A stretch of DNA of 64,000 nucleotides, taken from NCBI GenBank assembly GCA_038400315.1, contig CP151667.1, forward strand, positions 1,685,174 to 1,749,173, written 5' to 3'. Made by a program: the position numbers and the translations under genes. Shown piece after piece: positions 24,930 to 35,464 of this stretch. Source of the DNA: Isosphaeraceae bacterium EP7. Its GTDB lineage: Bacteria > Planctomycetota > Planctomycetia > Isosphaerales > Isosphaeraceae. The notes under the pieces are model-generated. The model did no database searches, was not told where the DNA came from, and saw only the letters and a list, made by a program, of their open reading frames with translations. Numbering within the stretch: the stretch's first letter is position 1; the number at the start of each line of letters is the position of its first letter.

Positions 24930-27900
24930 TCAGCGGACCTTCTTCAGGAGGGCATCGACGTCCTTGGCCATGGCGGGGGTCAGGGACGCGGATCGGGCCT
25001 TGGCCTTCTCCAGATAGGGGACGGACTTGGTCGCCCGGTTGCGGTCGAGGGCGAGGAGACTGCCCATGTGGTAGTTCAGGGCGGGTAGGTCGGGGGACTG
25101 GTTCAGGCCCCGGGCGTAGGTTTCCTCGGCGGGCTTGAGCTGGCCCATACCCTGCTGGATCGAGCCGAGGGTGTCGAAGAATTCGCCGGGCAGGGTCGAG
25201 GGGTCGGCCCGCTTGAGGAACGCGTTGGCGAGATCCAGGGCGTCCTGGCCACGCTTGAAGTAGGAGTGGAGGATCCAGGCCTTGTTGTTGACGGCCTCGA
25301 CGGAGGTGGCGTCGACCTTCAGGACCTTGTCGTACTCGACCAGGGCTCGTTCGAGCAGCTCCTTCGCCCCGTTGGAGGAGGGGTCAGACTCGGCGATGGC
25401 GAGGAGCAGGTCGCCGAGGTTGAGATGGACGGCCGGCAGGTCGAGGAGCTCGGCGGCCTTCTCGGCCCAGGGGAGGGCCAGGTCGGGCTTGCCGCCGCGC
25501 TGGAAGCCGATGGCGAGGGCCAGGCAGGACTGGCCCTTGGTGTCGCGGCCGCCGGCGGATTCTGCCAAAGCCTTGGCCTCGACGAGATCCTTGGCGGCGG
25601 GGTCCTTGCCGGGCTCGCCGGATCGGACGAGCAGCTCGACGAGCTTCGACAGGCTGGTCGCGTCGTCGGGGCTGACCTTCAGGGCGTCCTTCAACGTGGC
25701 GATGGCCTGGTCACGCTGGCCCCCGGCGATCTGGACCTCGGCGAGCTGGTAGTAGAAGTTGAGCTGGTTGGGCTGACGCTTGATGGCCGCGGCGAGAAGC
25801 GAGGTCGCCTCGTCGCGATTGGTCGACTGCTGGGTGGGCGAGCCGGGTCGCTTGACCAGTCCTCGCGCCTGGAGGACCAGGGCGTCGGGGCGGTCCTGGT
25901 CGGTGTTCAGCACGGCGGACGTCTGCTTGAGGGCCTCGTCGAACTGGCCGAGGGACAGGTTGGCCTGGGCCAGCAAGAGTCGGACGTCAGTCTGGCGTGG
26001 GTTGCGCTCGAGGGCTTCGGTGTACGAGTCGGCCATCTCGCGGGTCTTGTTCTGCACCTGGTAGAGCCGGGCGCGGAGCAAGGGGCCGGCGGGCGACGAC
26101 GGATTCTCGGTGTCCATCTGCTGGGTCAGGGTCAGGGCCCGTGTCAGGTCGCCCTGTCGGGCGGCCAGCTCGGCCTCGGCCTGGGTGAAGGAGAGGTCCT
26201 TGGGGAACTTGATCCGCATCTCGCGGATGAGGGTGGCCGACTTCTCATTGAGCGTCTTCTCGGCGGCGGCGTCATTCTTGCGGCCCGCATCGACGGCCTG
26301 CTGGACGACGAGCTGGACGAGCAGATGCGCGAGCCTGGGATCGTCGGGCTGGTCGGTGCGGAGGTCGCGGACGACGGCCTCGGCGGCGGCGTGGTTGCCG
26401 CGGTCGCGGTAGACGTCGGCCAGGAGCCGGCGGAAGGGGCTCTTGGGGGCGGCCTTGACCTTGGCTTCGACGAAGGCGAGGGCGCCGTCGGAGTCGTTCT
26501 GGAGCATCAGGACGCGGTAGCGGGCCTGGACCAGCTCGATGGAGTCGGGCTTGCGTTCGAGGCCGCGGTCGAGCGTGGCGGCGGCCTGTTTGAGGCCGTC
26601 GAGGCCCGGCGTGGCCAGGTTCTCGAAGGCCGCGAGCATCAGGAAGAACGCGGCGGGCGGCTCCTTCGACCCGGAGATCGCCGAGCGGAGCAGGGCGATG
26701 GCGTCGGCCGGCTTCTTGGCGGTGCCGAGGATCGAGGCCTTGCTGACGACGGCCGCGGGCTGCGCGGGGTCGGCGGCCAGGACGAGGTCGAGCTGCTTGG
26801 TCGCCTCGGTGGCCTCGTTGTTCTTGCGGAAGAAGTCGGCGGCCCGGACCCGGTCGCCGGGGGTCGGCGGCGTCTTGGCATCGCCCAGGATCGCGACGAT
26901 CTCGGCGCGGGCGGTTCCCCAGTCACCCTTGGCGGCCTCGGCCGTGGCGAGCTGCCAGCGGAGCGACTTGTTGACCGTGCCGGTCTCATTGGAGGAGAGC
27001 AGCTTGGTGTAGCGGGCGATGGCGTCGTCGAAGTTGCCGCTCTCCAGCGACATCCCGGCCAGGGCGCTCTCGGCGGCCGTGGTCAGGGTGATCCCGGAGT
27101 CAAGTTCCTTCGTCGGCTGATCCCGGACGATGGCCTCGAAGACCTTGGCGGCCTCGGTGGTGCCGCCGACCTGGCCGTCGACCTGGGCCTTCCAGAACTG
27201 GACGACCTTGTTGCCGGGGTCCTTCACCAGGGCCTGCTCGAAGTGGGCCGAGGCCGAGGGGTAATCGCCGCGCGACATGGCGAGCTGGGCGTCAAGCAGG
27301 TCGGCTGCGGCGGCTTCTTTCCAGCGGGCCCTGATCTTGGCGATGGTGGCCACGACGGCCTTCTCGTCCTTACGCCTCAGGTCGAGGATGGCGAGCTGGA
27401 CGAGCGGGGCCGAGTTGTCGCAGCGGGTCGCGGCCGCGCTGAGCAGCTCGCGGGCCTGATCGGGCTTGTCGAGCATCTCGGCCAGGATCTGGGCGCGAAG
27501 CTGGATGGCGCCGATATTGTCGGGCTGCTTCTCGAGGAAGGCCTTCAGGACGGCGTCGGCCTCGTCGTACTTCTTCTCGCGGGAGAGGAGCGACGCCTCA
27601 AGGCTGGCCAGCTCGCCCGATTCGGGATAACGCTTGCGGGCGGCGGCAAGCACTTCCTGGGCGTTGGTCGTCTTGCCGATTTCCATCAGGGTCAGAACGG
27701 CGAGGTGCTCAGCCTGGGCACCGGCCTTGCCGTCGCCCCTGAGCTGCTCGATCCGCTTGATGGCGACATCCTGGCGGCCGAGAAGGACCTCGATCTGGGC
27801 GATCCGGAGGCCGACGGCGGGGGTCGGCTTCAGGCCGGCGGCGAACGCCTTCTCATACTCGGCGAGCGACTGGATCAGGTCGGCCTTGGTGCGGCGCGAC

Positions 27901-29570
27901 TGGGCGATCTCGCCGGCCAGCAGGTGGACGGTCCCGGCGATCTCCTTGGGAAGGCGGCCCGAGTCGAGCTGCGTGAGCAGGCGCTCGACGACCGGCTTGG
28001 CCTCCTCGGGATAGCCGGCCTGGACCATGGCCCACGCGGCCCAGATCTGATACTGGGCGTCGATCGGCCCCTTGCGAAGGGCGGCGACGAGGTGCTGACG
28101 GCCGAGTGCGGCCTCTTGCGAGAGGATCAGGGCCACGCCGTAGCGGGCCTCGGCCTCGGGGACTTCGGGCAGCAGCTCGGTGGCCGCCTTGAGGTGGACG
28201 ATGGCCGATGTGCGCATCTTGGCGGCCGCCGGCGTGAGCGTCAGGCTCCCGGTCGGGCCGGGTTCATTCGCCGGGTCAGCGCCAGGGGTGCCGCCGGGGC
28301 CGCTGGCTCCGACGAGGCCGGACTTCTCCAGGTCGATGGCCCCCTGGAACAGGTGGGCGAACCCCTGGTGACGCGGGGACGAGCTGGCGAGGAGATCGTC
28401 GATGAACGGCTTGGCCACCTCGAACCGCTTGGGGTCGGTCGGATCCGACAGGGCGGCCTCGACGGCGATGGCCTTGAGGTTGTTCACCGAGTCCGCGAAG
28501 GCGGGCTGCTTGGCCAGCTTGGAGCCGAGCCCCTGGGCCACGACCTCCAGGCAGCGGGCCCGTTTGCGGCGGAAGCGGAGGTGATTCGCGTAGGTGACGC
28601 ACAGCGAGGGATCGGCGCCGCCGGGGCGGGCGAGGGCCCGCTTGAAGACCGAGTCGGCGACCTCGTCAATCGAGCCGACCATGGCCTCGACGGCCGGGAG
28701 CATCGGCGGGGGCTGAGTCGCGGAGAGCTGGCTGAGCCCGCGCTGAACGCCGTCGACGATGCCTGCGAGGCGGGCCAGCCGCATCGAAGGGACCTCGGGC
28801 AGCGAGGCCAGAGCCTGGACCTCGGCCTGGAACGCCTTGACGCGTTCGGCCTTGAGGGCCATCTCCGGGGCGACCTGGAGGTCCATGGCCCGCAGCCTGA
28901 TGAGGGCCATCTGGTCGAGCGGGTCGGTGCCGAGCGTCATGGCACGGGCCCGCACGAGCACGGCGTCGCGGCCGGCCTCGTCCTTGGCCAGGTCGGCGAC
29001 CCTTGCCTTGATCCAGTCGGTGCGTGCCGAGGTGGGCGCGGCGGCCTCGACAACGGCGAGGTGCTTGCTGACTTCGGCCAGGCTGGGCGTGGATTCGTCG
29101 AGCTGCTCGAGCGCCAGGACGTCATGGGCGGGGGCGTCCTTGGGATCGAGGGCGACGACCTCCTTGGCCCAGCGGGTTGCCTCGCCCAACTCTTCCTGCT
29201 GAATGGCGTCGGTCAGCAGGAGCCTGCGGGGCTGGACGCGCTTCTTGTCGAACTTGGCGGCCTGGGCCAGCGAGCTCAGGCGGTCGGCGCGGAGGGCGGC
29301 GGCCCGCTCCGGCTCGGCGGTCTGCTTCTCCCACTCGCCGAACATCTCGGCCAGCTCTTCATGCACCGCGGAGGCCTTGCCGTCGGCCTGGAGGGCGCGC
29401 TGATACTGGATCTTGGCCCGCTCGAAGTTCTTGGCGGTGCGTTCGACGCGGGCCAGGCCGACGAGGTCGGACGACCCGACGGGGGCCATGGTGAGGATGA
29501 CCAGGCCGGCCGCGGCGATCACCACGAACAGGCCGGAAAGCAGCAGCAACGGTTTCCAGCGGACGGTCAT
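24930..29570 (-). CDS. Giant membrane-anchored TPR-repeat protein (1546 aa)
   Basis: The N-terminus is MTVRWKPLLLLSGLFVVIAAAG..., a single membrane anchor (about residues 7-28). Almost all the rest consists of tetratricopeptide-like repeats, recognisable from motifs such as NFERAKIQYQRALQADGKAS, YPSASAHFEQALVKDPGNK, and QFDEALKQTSAVLNTD. Roughly 35-40 helices' worth of repeats would form a long superhelix outside or inside the membrane. AGGAG lies nine bases before the ATG at 29570. TPR proteins of this size act as scaffolds; the composition recalls TPR proteins of PEP-CTERM/exopolysaccharide systems (PrsT), and a PEP-CTERM protein is encoded 7 kb away, but a link is speculative. Confidence 0.88.
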   Translation of the reverse strand: MTVRWKPLLLLSGLFVVIAAAGLVILTMAPVGSSDLVGLARVERTAKNFERAKIQYQRALQADGKASAVHEELAEMFGEWEKQTAEPERAAALRADRLSSLAQAAKFDKKRVQPRRLLLTDAIQQEELGEATRWAKEVVALDPKDAPAHDVLALEQLDESTPSLAEVSKHLAVVEAAAPTSARTDWIKARVADLAKDEAGRDAVLVRARAMTLGTDPLDQMALIRLRAMDLQVAPEMALKAERVKAFQAEVQALASLPEVPSMRLARLAGIVDGVQRGLSQLSATQPPPMLPAVEAMVGSIDEVADSVFKRALARPGGADPSLCVTYANHLRFRRKRARCLEVVAQGLGSKLAKQPAFADSVNNLKAIAVEAALSDPTDPKRFEVAKPFIDDLLASSSPRHQGFAHLFQGAIDLEKSGLVGASGPGGTPGADPANEPGPTGSLTLTPAAAKMRTSAIVHLKAATELLPEVPEAEARYGVALILSQEAALGRQHLVAALRKGPIDAQYQIWAAWAMVQAGYPEEAKPVVERLLTQLDSGRLPKEIAGTVHLLAGEIAQSRRTKADLIQSLAEYEKAFAAGLKPTPAVGLRIAQIEVLLGRQDVAIKRIEQLRGDGKAGAQAEHLAVLTLMEIGKTTNAQEVLAAARKRYPESGELASLEASLLSREKKYDEADAVLKAFLEKQPDNIGAIQLRAQILAEMLDKPDQARELLSAAATRCDNSAPLVQLAILDLRRKDEKAVVATIAKIRARWKEAAAADLLDAQLAMSRGDYPSASAHFEQALVKDPGNKVVQFWKAQVDGQVGGTTEAAKVFEAIVRDQPTKELDSGITLTTAAESALAGMSLESGNFDDAIARYTKLLSSNETGTVNKSLRWQLATAEAAKGDWGTARAEIVAILGDAKTPPTPGDRVRAADFFRKNNEATEATKQLDLVLAADPAQPAAVVSKASILGTAKKPADAIALLRSAISGSKEPPAAFFLMLAAFENLATPGLDGLKQAAATLDRGLERKPDSIELVQARYRVLMLQNDSDGALAFVEAKVKAAPKSPFRRLLADVYRDRGNHAAAEAVVRDLRTDQPDDPRLAHLLVQLVVQQAVDAGRKNDAAAEKTLNEKSATLIREMRIKFPKDLSFTQAEAELAARQGDLTRALTLTQQMDTENPSSPAGPLLRARLYQVQNKTREMADSYTEALERNPRQTDVRLLLAQANLSLGQFDEALKQTSAVLNTDQDRPDALVLQARGLVKRPGSPTQQSTNRDEATSLLAAAIKRQPNQLNFYYQLAEVQIAGGQRDQAIATLKDALKVSPDDATSLSKLVELLVRSGEPGKDPAAKDLVEAKALAESAGGRDTKGQSCLALAIGFQRGGKPDLALPWAEKAAELLDLPAVHLNLGDLLLAIAESDPSSNGAKELLERALVEYDKVLKVDATSVEAVNNKAWILHSYFKRGQDALDLANAFLKRADPSTLPGEFFDTLGSIQQGMGQLKPAEETYARGLNQSPDLPALNYHMGSLLALDRNRATKSVPYLEKAKARSASLTPAMAKDVDALLKKVR

Positions 29571-30046
29571 CGGGCTCAACTCCTTGGGCTCGCGAAACCG
29601 GGCCACGCCCTGGGCTTGAATGCCCCCCGCCATCGACCCTCCGGGTCGCGTCGGGAGACGCCCTGGGGCGCGTCGTTGTCAATCAAAGGGAGCGGTTCGG
29701 GCGCGGCGGCTCGATGAGTGACATCAAGACGAGTGCCGCGGACCTGGGCGAGAGATCGCCAGTGGGAAGGGGAGACGAGCCGGAAGAGGTGGGGAGATGT
29801 GCGCGGTTGGGCAACGCCATTCGCCCCGAAAACCCCGGTGGGTCGCGATCCTTCGCCTGGAAACTCGGCCGTGGCCGCCAGCATAGAAGACCCGCGGCGC
29901 GATTGACAAGCCTCCACCCAGGTTCTCGCCCGGATTCCTCCGAGCATGGGGGCATGTCGTTACGCGCCGCGAGCAGTTTCGCCGACGGCTCATTCTTCAT
30001 TCGTGAAATCGCCGGACGAGGCGACGCGATTTGCTTGCGAGATGGC
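29571..30046. other. Intergenic region, nothing recognised
   Basis: This 476-bp stretch lies upstream of the TPR gene and downstream of the thioredoxin-YHS gene (both minus strand). Small open frames on both strands have no ribosome site and no sensible composition. The promoter of the TPR gene should be here but I cannot point to it. Confidence 0.4.
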
Positions 30047-31039
30047 TCAGCGACGGGCGGTGGTCGAGGAATCTCGGAAGAGGAACGCGCTCAGGTGCAG
30101 CGAGTCGGGGAACCAGTAACGCAGGCCCGACCTCGACGCAGAGAACTTGGGCAACCCGCGCACCAACGTCCGGTTGTTCTTCCAGCAGTGCGGGCAGAAG
30201 CCCCGATCGGCCACGTCGATGTCCGCATACCGCGTGGGATTCTTCAGAAAAGCGGCGCGGCTGGGTTCGTCGGCGAACGTGTAGAGGTGGCCTCGGTAGA
30301 GCAGGCCGAACCGGGGATCACCCCGCCGGAGGTCCCCTTTGTCCACCAGATTCACCGGGCAGTTCCCCTCGTTGCGGGGGACGAACCGAGACGGGTCGGA
30401 GAGGAACTTCGAACGAGCCTGGGCGTTGGCGAAGCGATATTCCGACCCTTCGTAGCTGGCCTTCATCAGCTCGCGGCCCGGCACGATCTTCCGGTCGGAG
30501 ACCAGCGAGACGGGGCAGACGCCGTCGAGCTTGATCGCCGCGAGCCTCGACTCGGCGGGGTCGGGCAGGGGGCTCTTGCTCGGCCGGCCGTCGGCGGAGA
30601 GCGAGCCCGCGAGGAAGCCGTCGAAGGCCTCCGCCTCGGCGAAGCCTTCTTGCCTGGCGATGATCTGGCCGGACGGGGTGACGATCACCGTCGAGGGGAG
30701 GACGCTCAGGCCGAGGTCCAGGGCATACTGTTCGTGCGTCTCGGTGCTGAGGGTGACGGGGATGAACTGGGCCCCGGCGCGTGACCGGACGCGGGGGTCT
30801 CGGAACGTCTCCTCGTCCATCTTGTGGCAGTTCTGGCACCAGGGTCCGGTGAACTGGATCCAGAGCAGGCGATTCGAAGACAGGGCTTCCGCCTGGGCGC
30901 GGGCGAGGTCGGTGCGCCAGGCGATGGGGGTCGGCTCGGCCCCGAGAAGGTTCGGACAAACGGAGAGAAGGAGGAGGGAAATCATCGGGGCGACAAAGCG
31001 ATGAGCGACCCTCGTCGGTCGAGTATTCCGTTTGGGCAT
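30047..31039 (-). CDS. Exported thioredoxin-like protein with tandem YHS-like domains
   Basis: This 330-residue protein has a signal peptide (hydrophobic MISLLLLSVCPNLLGAEP after a basic start). A thioredoxin-like domain follows with the redox motif WCQNCH (67-72) and the cis-Pro loop LSVLPSTVIV. After a linker come two repeats of the YHS type (about 170-215 and 220-265): DGVCPVSLV...YEGSEYRFANAQARSKFLSDPSRFVP and NCPVNLV...YRGHLYTFADEPSRAAFLKNPTRY, followed by CPHCW near 273. YHS domains are linked to metal, often copper, handling; combined with a thioredoxin this suggests an envelope redox/metal protein. Start at 31039 has GGAG eight bases upstream. It is apparently transcribed alone. Confidence 0.82.
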   Translation of the reverse strand: MPKRNTRPTRVAHRFVAPMISLLLLSVCPNLLGAEPTPIAWRTDLARAQAEALSSNRLLWIQFTGPWCQNCHKMDEETFRDPRVRSRAGAQFIPVTLSTETHEQYALDLGLSVLPSTVIVTPSGQIIARQEGFAEAEAFDGFLAGSLSADGRPSKSPLPDPAESRLAAIKLDGVCPVSLVSDRKIVPGRELMKASYEGSEYRFANAQARSKFLSDPSRFVPRNEGNCPVNLVDKGDLRRGDPRFGLLYRGHLYTFADEPSRAAFLKNPTRYADIDVADRGFCPHCWKNNRTLVRGLPKFSASRSGLRYWFPDSLHLSAFLFRDSSTTARR

Positions 31040-31365
31040 TCGGCGGCTCCGTCAAGGCGGCGGCGGGATGGAGTCGGTGCGCATTGCAGGTCGAGGGGGA
31101 AAGGGGCACTCCATCCCTGGAGCTGTTCCGCCCCTTGGAAGGGCGGAGCCATGCCGTTGGCGGGGGGCGAGGTCAAGGTGTGCTCTTTCGATCGGAATGC
31201 ACCCACCGCAACCTCCAGAAGAATAAAGGAGTTGCAAACATTCGAGGGCCGTCCGCGACGGCTCGGCCGATTCGACGTCTCGTCGCGGTGAAACGCGTCC
31301 GACGATGTCTGACGATGTCGCCAGACGCAACGATCCGAGCGATCGGGGGGCTGCCAGCGCGTCGA

Positions 31366-31393
31366 TTGACCGTCCAACCGGTTCTGGTACGAT
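31366..31393 (+). promoter_or_regulatory. Candidate sigma-70 promoter upstream of rny leader
   Basis: TTGACC (31366-31371), a 16-bp spacer and TACGAT (31388-31393) match five of six and four of six consensus positions. It would start transcription near 31400, some 620 bp upstream of rny. Confidence 0.5.
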
Positions 31394-31984
31394 GGTGGTG
31401 CGTCCCATAATCCCGGCATGGCCGGGGTTTGGGGCGGGAGTGAGTCGGGCTGCGTTGGCCGAAAGGTCGTCGCCGTCCGCAGTTCGTTTCTCTGTCCTAG
31501 AACCGACGTGTCGTCGCGAGACGGAGAGCCACCCGACCCTTGACCGGGCCGGGACGGTGACCGTGGATCCTGCGCGGCGATCGACGAAATGTGGATTTCA
31601 ACGCGACGAGGCTCCCCGGTGCAGTTCCTGCTCATCCTCACCTGCTGGGCTTGCGACCGGACGAAGCTGCGGCACGCAGCCACGTCCCTCCGTCGCGTGC
31701 ACCGCGGCGCGGGGTGGATGCTGGCGACCGCGGGTCCTTCGTCGATGCGAGACGGATGCTCGGTGGGCGGTCTTCCGTCAACCGGGTTGAACCGAGGTCG
31801 CCCCCGGCCTGGGCCGCTCCTGCGAATCGACGCAGGGATGGTCCGCGGCGGGTGTCCCCGATCGAGTGGCGATCCCCTGCGCCTCGCCCGTCTCCGCCGG
31901 TGTTATCCGCCTCGTTGATCGAGCCTTCGATCCATCCCCCGCCGCGCGGGCCTACGAGGGCCCGTGGACCACTTCGCCGCCGAC

Positions 31985-32007
31985 TTCACGCATTCGATAT
32001 ACGTGAA
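31985..32007 (+). promoter_or_regulatory. Inverted repeat next to the rny ribosome site
   Basis: TTCACG (31985-31990) and CGTGAA (32002-32007) form a hairpin with an 11-nt AT-rich loop. Its 3' arm overlaps the GAAAGG ribosome site of rny, so folding could hide the site. Confidence 0.35.
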
Positions 32008-32021
32008 AGGTTAGGCCCGTC

Positions 32022-33581
<1,560 letters not shown>

Positions 33582-33614
33582 CTCGAACAATCTCAGACGG
33601 ATCGGCTTGCAATC

Positions 33615-34427
33615 ATGTCCCTGAATATCCTGATGATCGGCGACGTGGTCGGCGGGCCCGGGCGCAAGCTCGTCTCGCAGCTCGTCCCCCGGCTCATCCG
33701 CCGCTGGAACCTCGGCCTGGTCGTCTGCAATTCGGAGAACTCCGCGGGGGGCTCGGGCCTGACGACTTCCTGCTACGAAGAAATCGTCGAGTCTGGTGTC
33801 GACGTCATCACGATGGGCGACCACATCTACCGGAAGGATGACATCTACGCGCTGATCGACCGCGACCCCCGGATCCTCAAGCCGGCGAACTATCCCGAGG
33901 AGTCGCCGGGCTCCGAATATTTCATCACCAAGGCGCGCGACGGCACGCCGGTCGCGGCCTTCTCGCTGATGGGCCGGACCTTCATGAAACCGGTCGACGA
34001 CCCCTTCCGCGCCGCCAACCGGGTACTCGACAAGATCGGCACCCAGACCAAGGTGATCCTGGTCGACCACCACGCCGAGGCGACCAGCGACAAGCAACTG
34101 ATGGGCCGACACCTCGATGGGCGGGTCTCGGCCGTGATGGGGACGCACACGCACGTCGCCACCGCCGACGAGCAGATCCTCAAGGGGGGGACCGCCTATC
34201 AGACCGACCTCGGCATGACCGGCCCCTACGACTCGATCCTCGGCCGGCGCGTGGACCGCGTGATGACGTCGACGATGACCCTCATGCCCAACCACTTCGA
34301 CGTGGCGACCGGCGATCCCCGGCTCTGCGGGGCCTACATCGAGATCGACCCGGCCACGGGCAAGGCGACCTCGATCCGCCGGGTCTCGATCGACCAGGCC
34401 GAGGCCCAGAAGATCATGACCGCCTGA
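33615..34427 (+). CDS. YmdB-type metallophosphoesterase (TIGR00282 family)
   Basis: This 270-residue dinuclear metallophosphoesterase resembles B. subtilis YmdB, a 2',3'-cAMP phosphodiesterase linked to RNase Y. Metal ligands can be read: D10 (MIGDVVG), E41 (NSENS), H70, H153 (DHHAEATS), H178 and H180 (GTHTH). One position is unusual: the family's GNH motif is GDH here, so the bridging Asn at residue 69 is Asp. GLTTSCYEEI and the C-terminal AYIEIDPATGKATSI also fit the family. It lies 33 bp after rny and is certainly in the same operon. The convergent phosphotransferase gene ends 8 bp away. Confidence 0.92.
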   Translation: MSLNILMIGDVVGGPGRKLVSQLVPRLIRRWNLGLVVCNSENSAGGSGLTTSCYEEIVESGVDVITMGDHIYRKDDIYALIDRDPRILKPANYPEESPGSEYFITKARDGTPVAAFSLMGRTFMKPVDDPFRAANRVLDKIGTQTKVILVDHHAEATSDKQLMGRHLDGRVSAVMGTHTHVATADEQILKGGTAYQTDLGMTGPYDSILGRRVDRVMTSTMTLMPNHFDVATGDPRLCGAYIEIDPATGKATSIRRVSIDQAEAQKIMTA

Positions 34428-34435
34428 CCCCCCGC

Positions 34436-35464
34436 TCAGGTAATGAGCCGCCCGCCGAACAGGTCGATCATCCGGGCAACGCTCCGCTCCAGGCCGAGCC
34501 GCGGAGCAACGGGATCATCGAATCTGCGACCCTCGATGTAATGCCAGCGGATCCAGCTCTCGCCCGCGAAGAACGCCGCCGCTTGCTCGAAGACCGGGAT
34601 TGCTCCGAGTTCTTCATTCGAGAGCGGACGCACGGCGACGTAAGCGTTCAGGGCGGCGTCACGGACAAGTCGATCATTGCCGGCCCAGTCCGGAAGCAAA
34701 CGGCCGAGGTCGGCCGCGACCGTGTCAAACTTCATCGCCGCGAAGTCGATCAGGCCGGTCAGCTTCGGGCCGTCGAACAGGAAATGATCGGGCCTCGCGT
34801 CGCCCAGGCAAGGCTGGACCGGGAGCAGGACGTTGATTTGTTCGACCAGGCGATCATCGAGCGCCTTCAACGTCCTCCTCGCGAGCAAGATCCAGGCCCT
34901 CGCAGCCTGTTCACATTGATCGGCCCGAATGCAGGCTTCCAGTTCGTTGAAGCCGAAGGCGTCCAGGGAATCAAGCGATTCCATCCGGGCATTCATGCCG
35001 GAGGTCAACGTGCTCATCGCGTCGCGGCCCAGGGCTCGATGAAGGCGGGCCAGCGCGGCGAATGCGATCCGAGTCCGGGCGAGGTCTCTCGGCTGGCTCT
35101 GATCCGGCGCCCCCGGTAGCCATGGGACAAGCTCCCAGAATCGCGCGGACTCCTCGACGAAGGTCACTCGATCCGAGTTGAAGAAGGGGACGGGGAGGAT
35201 CGGGCCGAGAACGGCGTCGCTCGCCGATGCGTCGAAGAGGTAGGCGTGAATTTTCCGGATGCTGCTACGTCGGCATTCCAGGCTCCGAGGGGCCGGCCAT
35301 GCCTTGAGGCCGAGTGTGCCTAGCTCGGACTTGAAACGCCAGAACGACGCGCCGCTGAATCCGCCGGCATTGCCCAGGGGCTCAATGCGTGACCGCGGCT
35401 GGAGCATCCTGGGATAGTGCCGGAGTGCCCGAGTCGGATCGAGCGGTGGCGGGGGTGTCTCCAT
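34436..35464 (-). CDS. Phosphotransferase-family (APH/kinase-like) protein
   Basis: This 342-residue protein has the protein-kinase-like fold of aminoglycoside/choline kinases. The N-lobe begins RIEPLGNAGGFSGASFWRF, a nucleotide-loop-like segment. The catalytic loop is CLGDARPDHFLFDG, corresponding to the HGDxxxxN motif with His replaced by Leu and the metal-binding Asn by His/Asp-like residues, and LTGLIDFAAMKFDT is the DFG-equivalent. It is thus divergent and may not be an antibiotic-resistance enzyme; small-molecule kinase activity is a guess. The gene overlaps the upstream PlsC-type acyltransferase by 83 bp on the same strand (GAGGAGG lies 12 bases before this ATG), so both are co-translated from one message. 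Confidence 0.75.
   Translation of the reverse strand: METPPPPLDPTRALRHYPRMLQPRSRIEPLGNAGGFSGASFWRFKSELGTLGLKAWPAPRSLECRRSSIRKIHAYLFDASASDAVLGPILPVPFFNSDRVTFVEESARFWELVPWLPGAPDQSQPRDLARTRIAFAALARLHRALGRDAMSTLTSGMNARMESLDSLDAFGFNELEACIRADQCEQAARAWILLARRTLKALDDRLVEQINVLLPVQPCLGDARPDHFLFDGPKLTGLIDFAAMKFDTVAADLGRLLPDWAGNDRLVRDAALNAYVAVRPLSNEELGAIPVFEQAAAFFAGESWIRWHYIEGRRFDDPVAPRLGLERSVARMIDLFGGRLIT

Larger units (their letters stand above)
31040..32021. other. 980-bp region without a convincing gene; probable long leader of rny
   Basis: The region separates the divergent thioredoxin-YHS and rny genes. Open frames of up to 170 codons exist but have improbable composition (rich in Arg, Ser, Pro) and no ribosome sites. 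A good promoter at 31366-31393 points toward rny, which would give a leader of roughly 620 nt, or a separate non-coding RNA. A GGCC-GAAA-GGTC tetraloop hairpin lies near 31458-31469. I do not find motifs of tmRNA, RNase P RNA or SRP RNA. Confidence 0.5.

Noticed and set aside
25266-29717. A 1483-codon open frame on the + strand opposite the TPR gene
   Set aside because: Antisense shadow of a high-GC gene: composition is Gly/Leu/Asp/Val-biased, with no ribosome site or recognisable domain, while the minus strand shows clear TPR repeats.
34436-35464. Calling the phosphotransferase an aminoglycoside resistance gene
   Set aside because: The catalytic loop is diverged (LGD in place of HGD) and the context is lipid metabolism; only fold-level assignment is justified.
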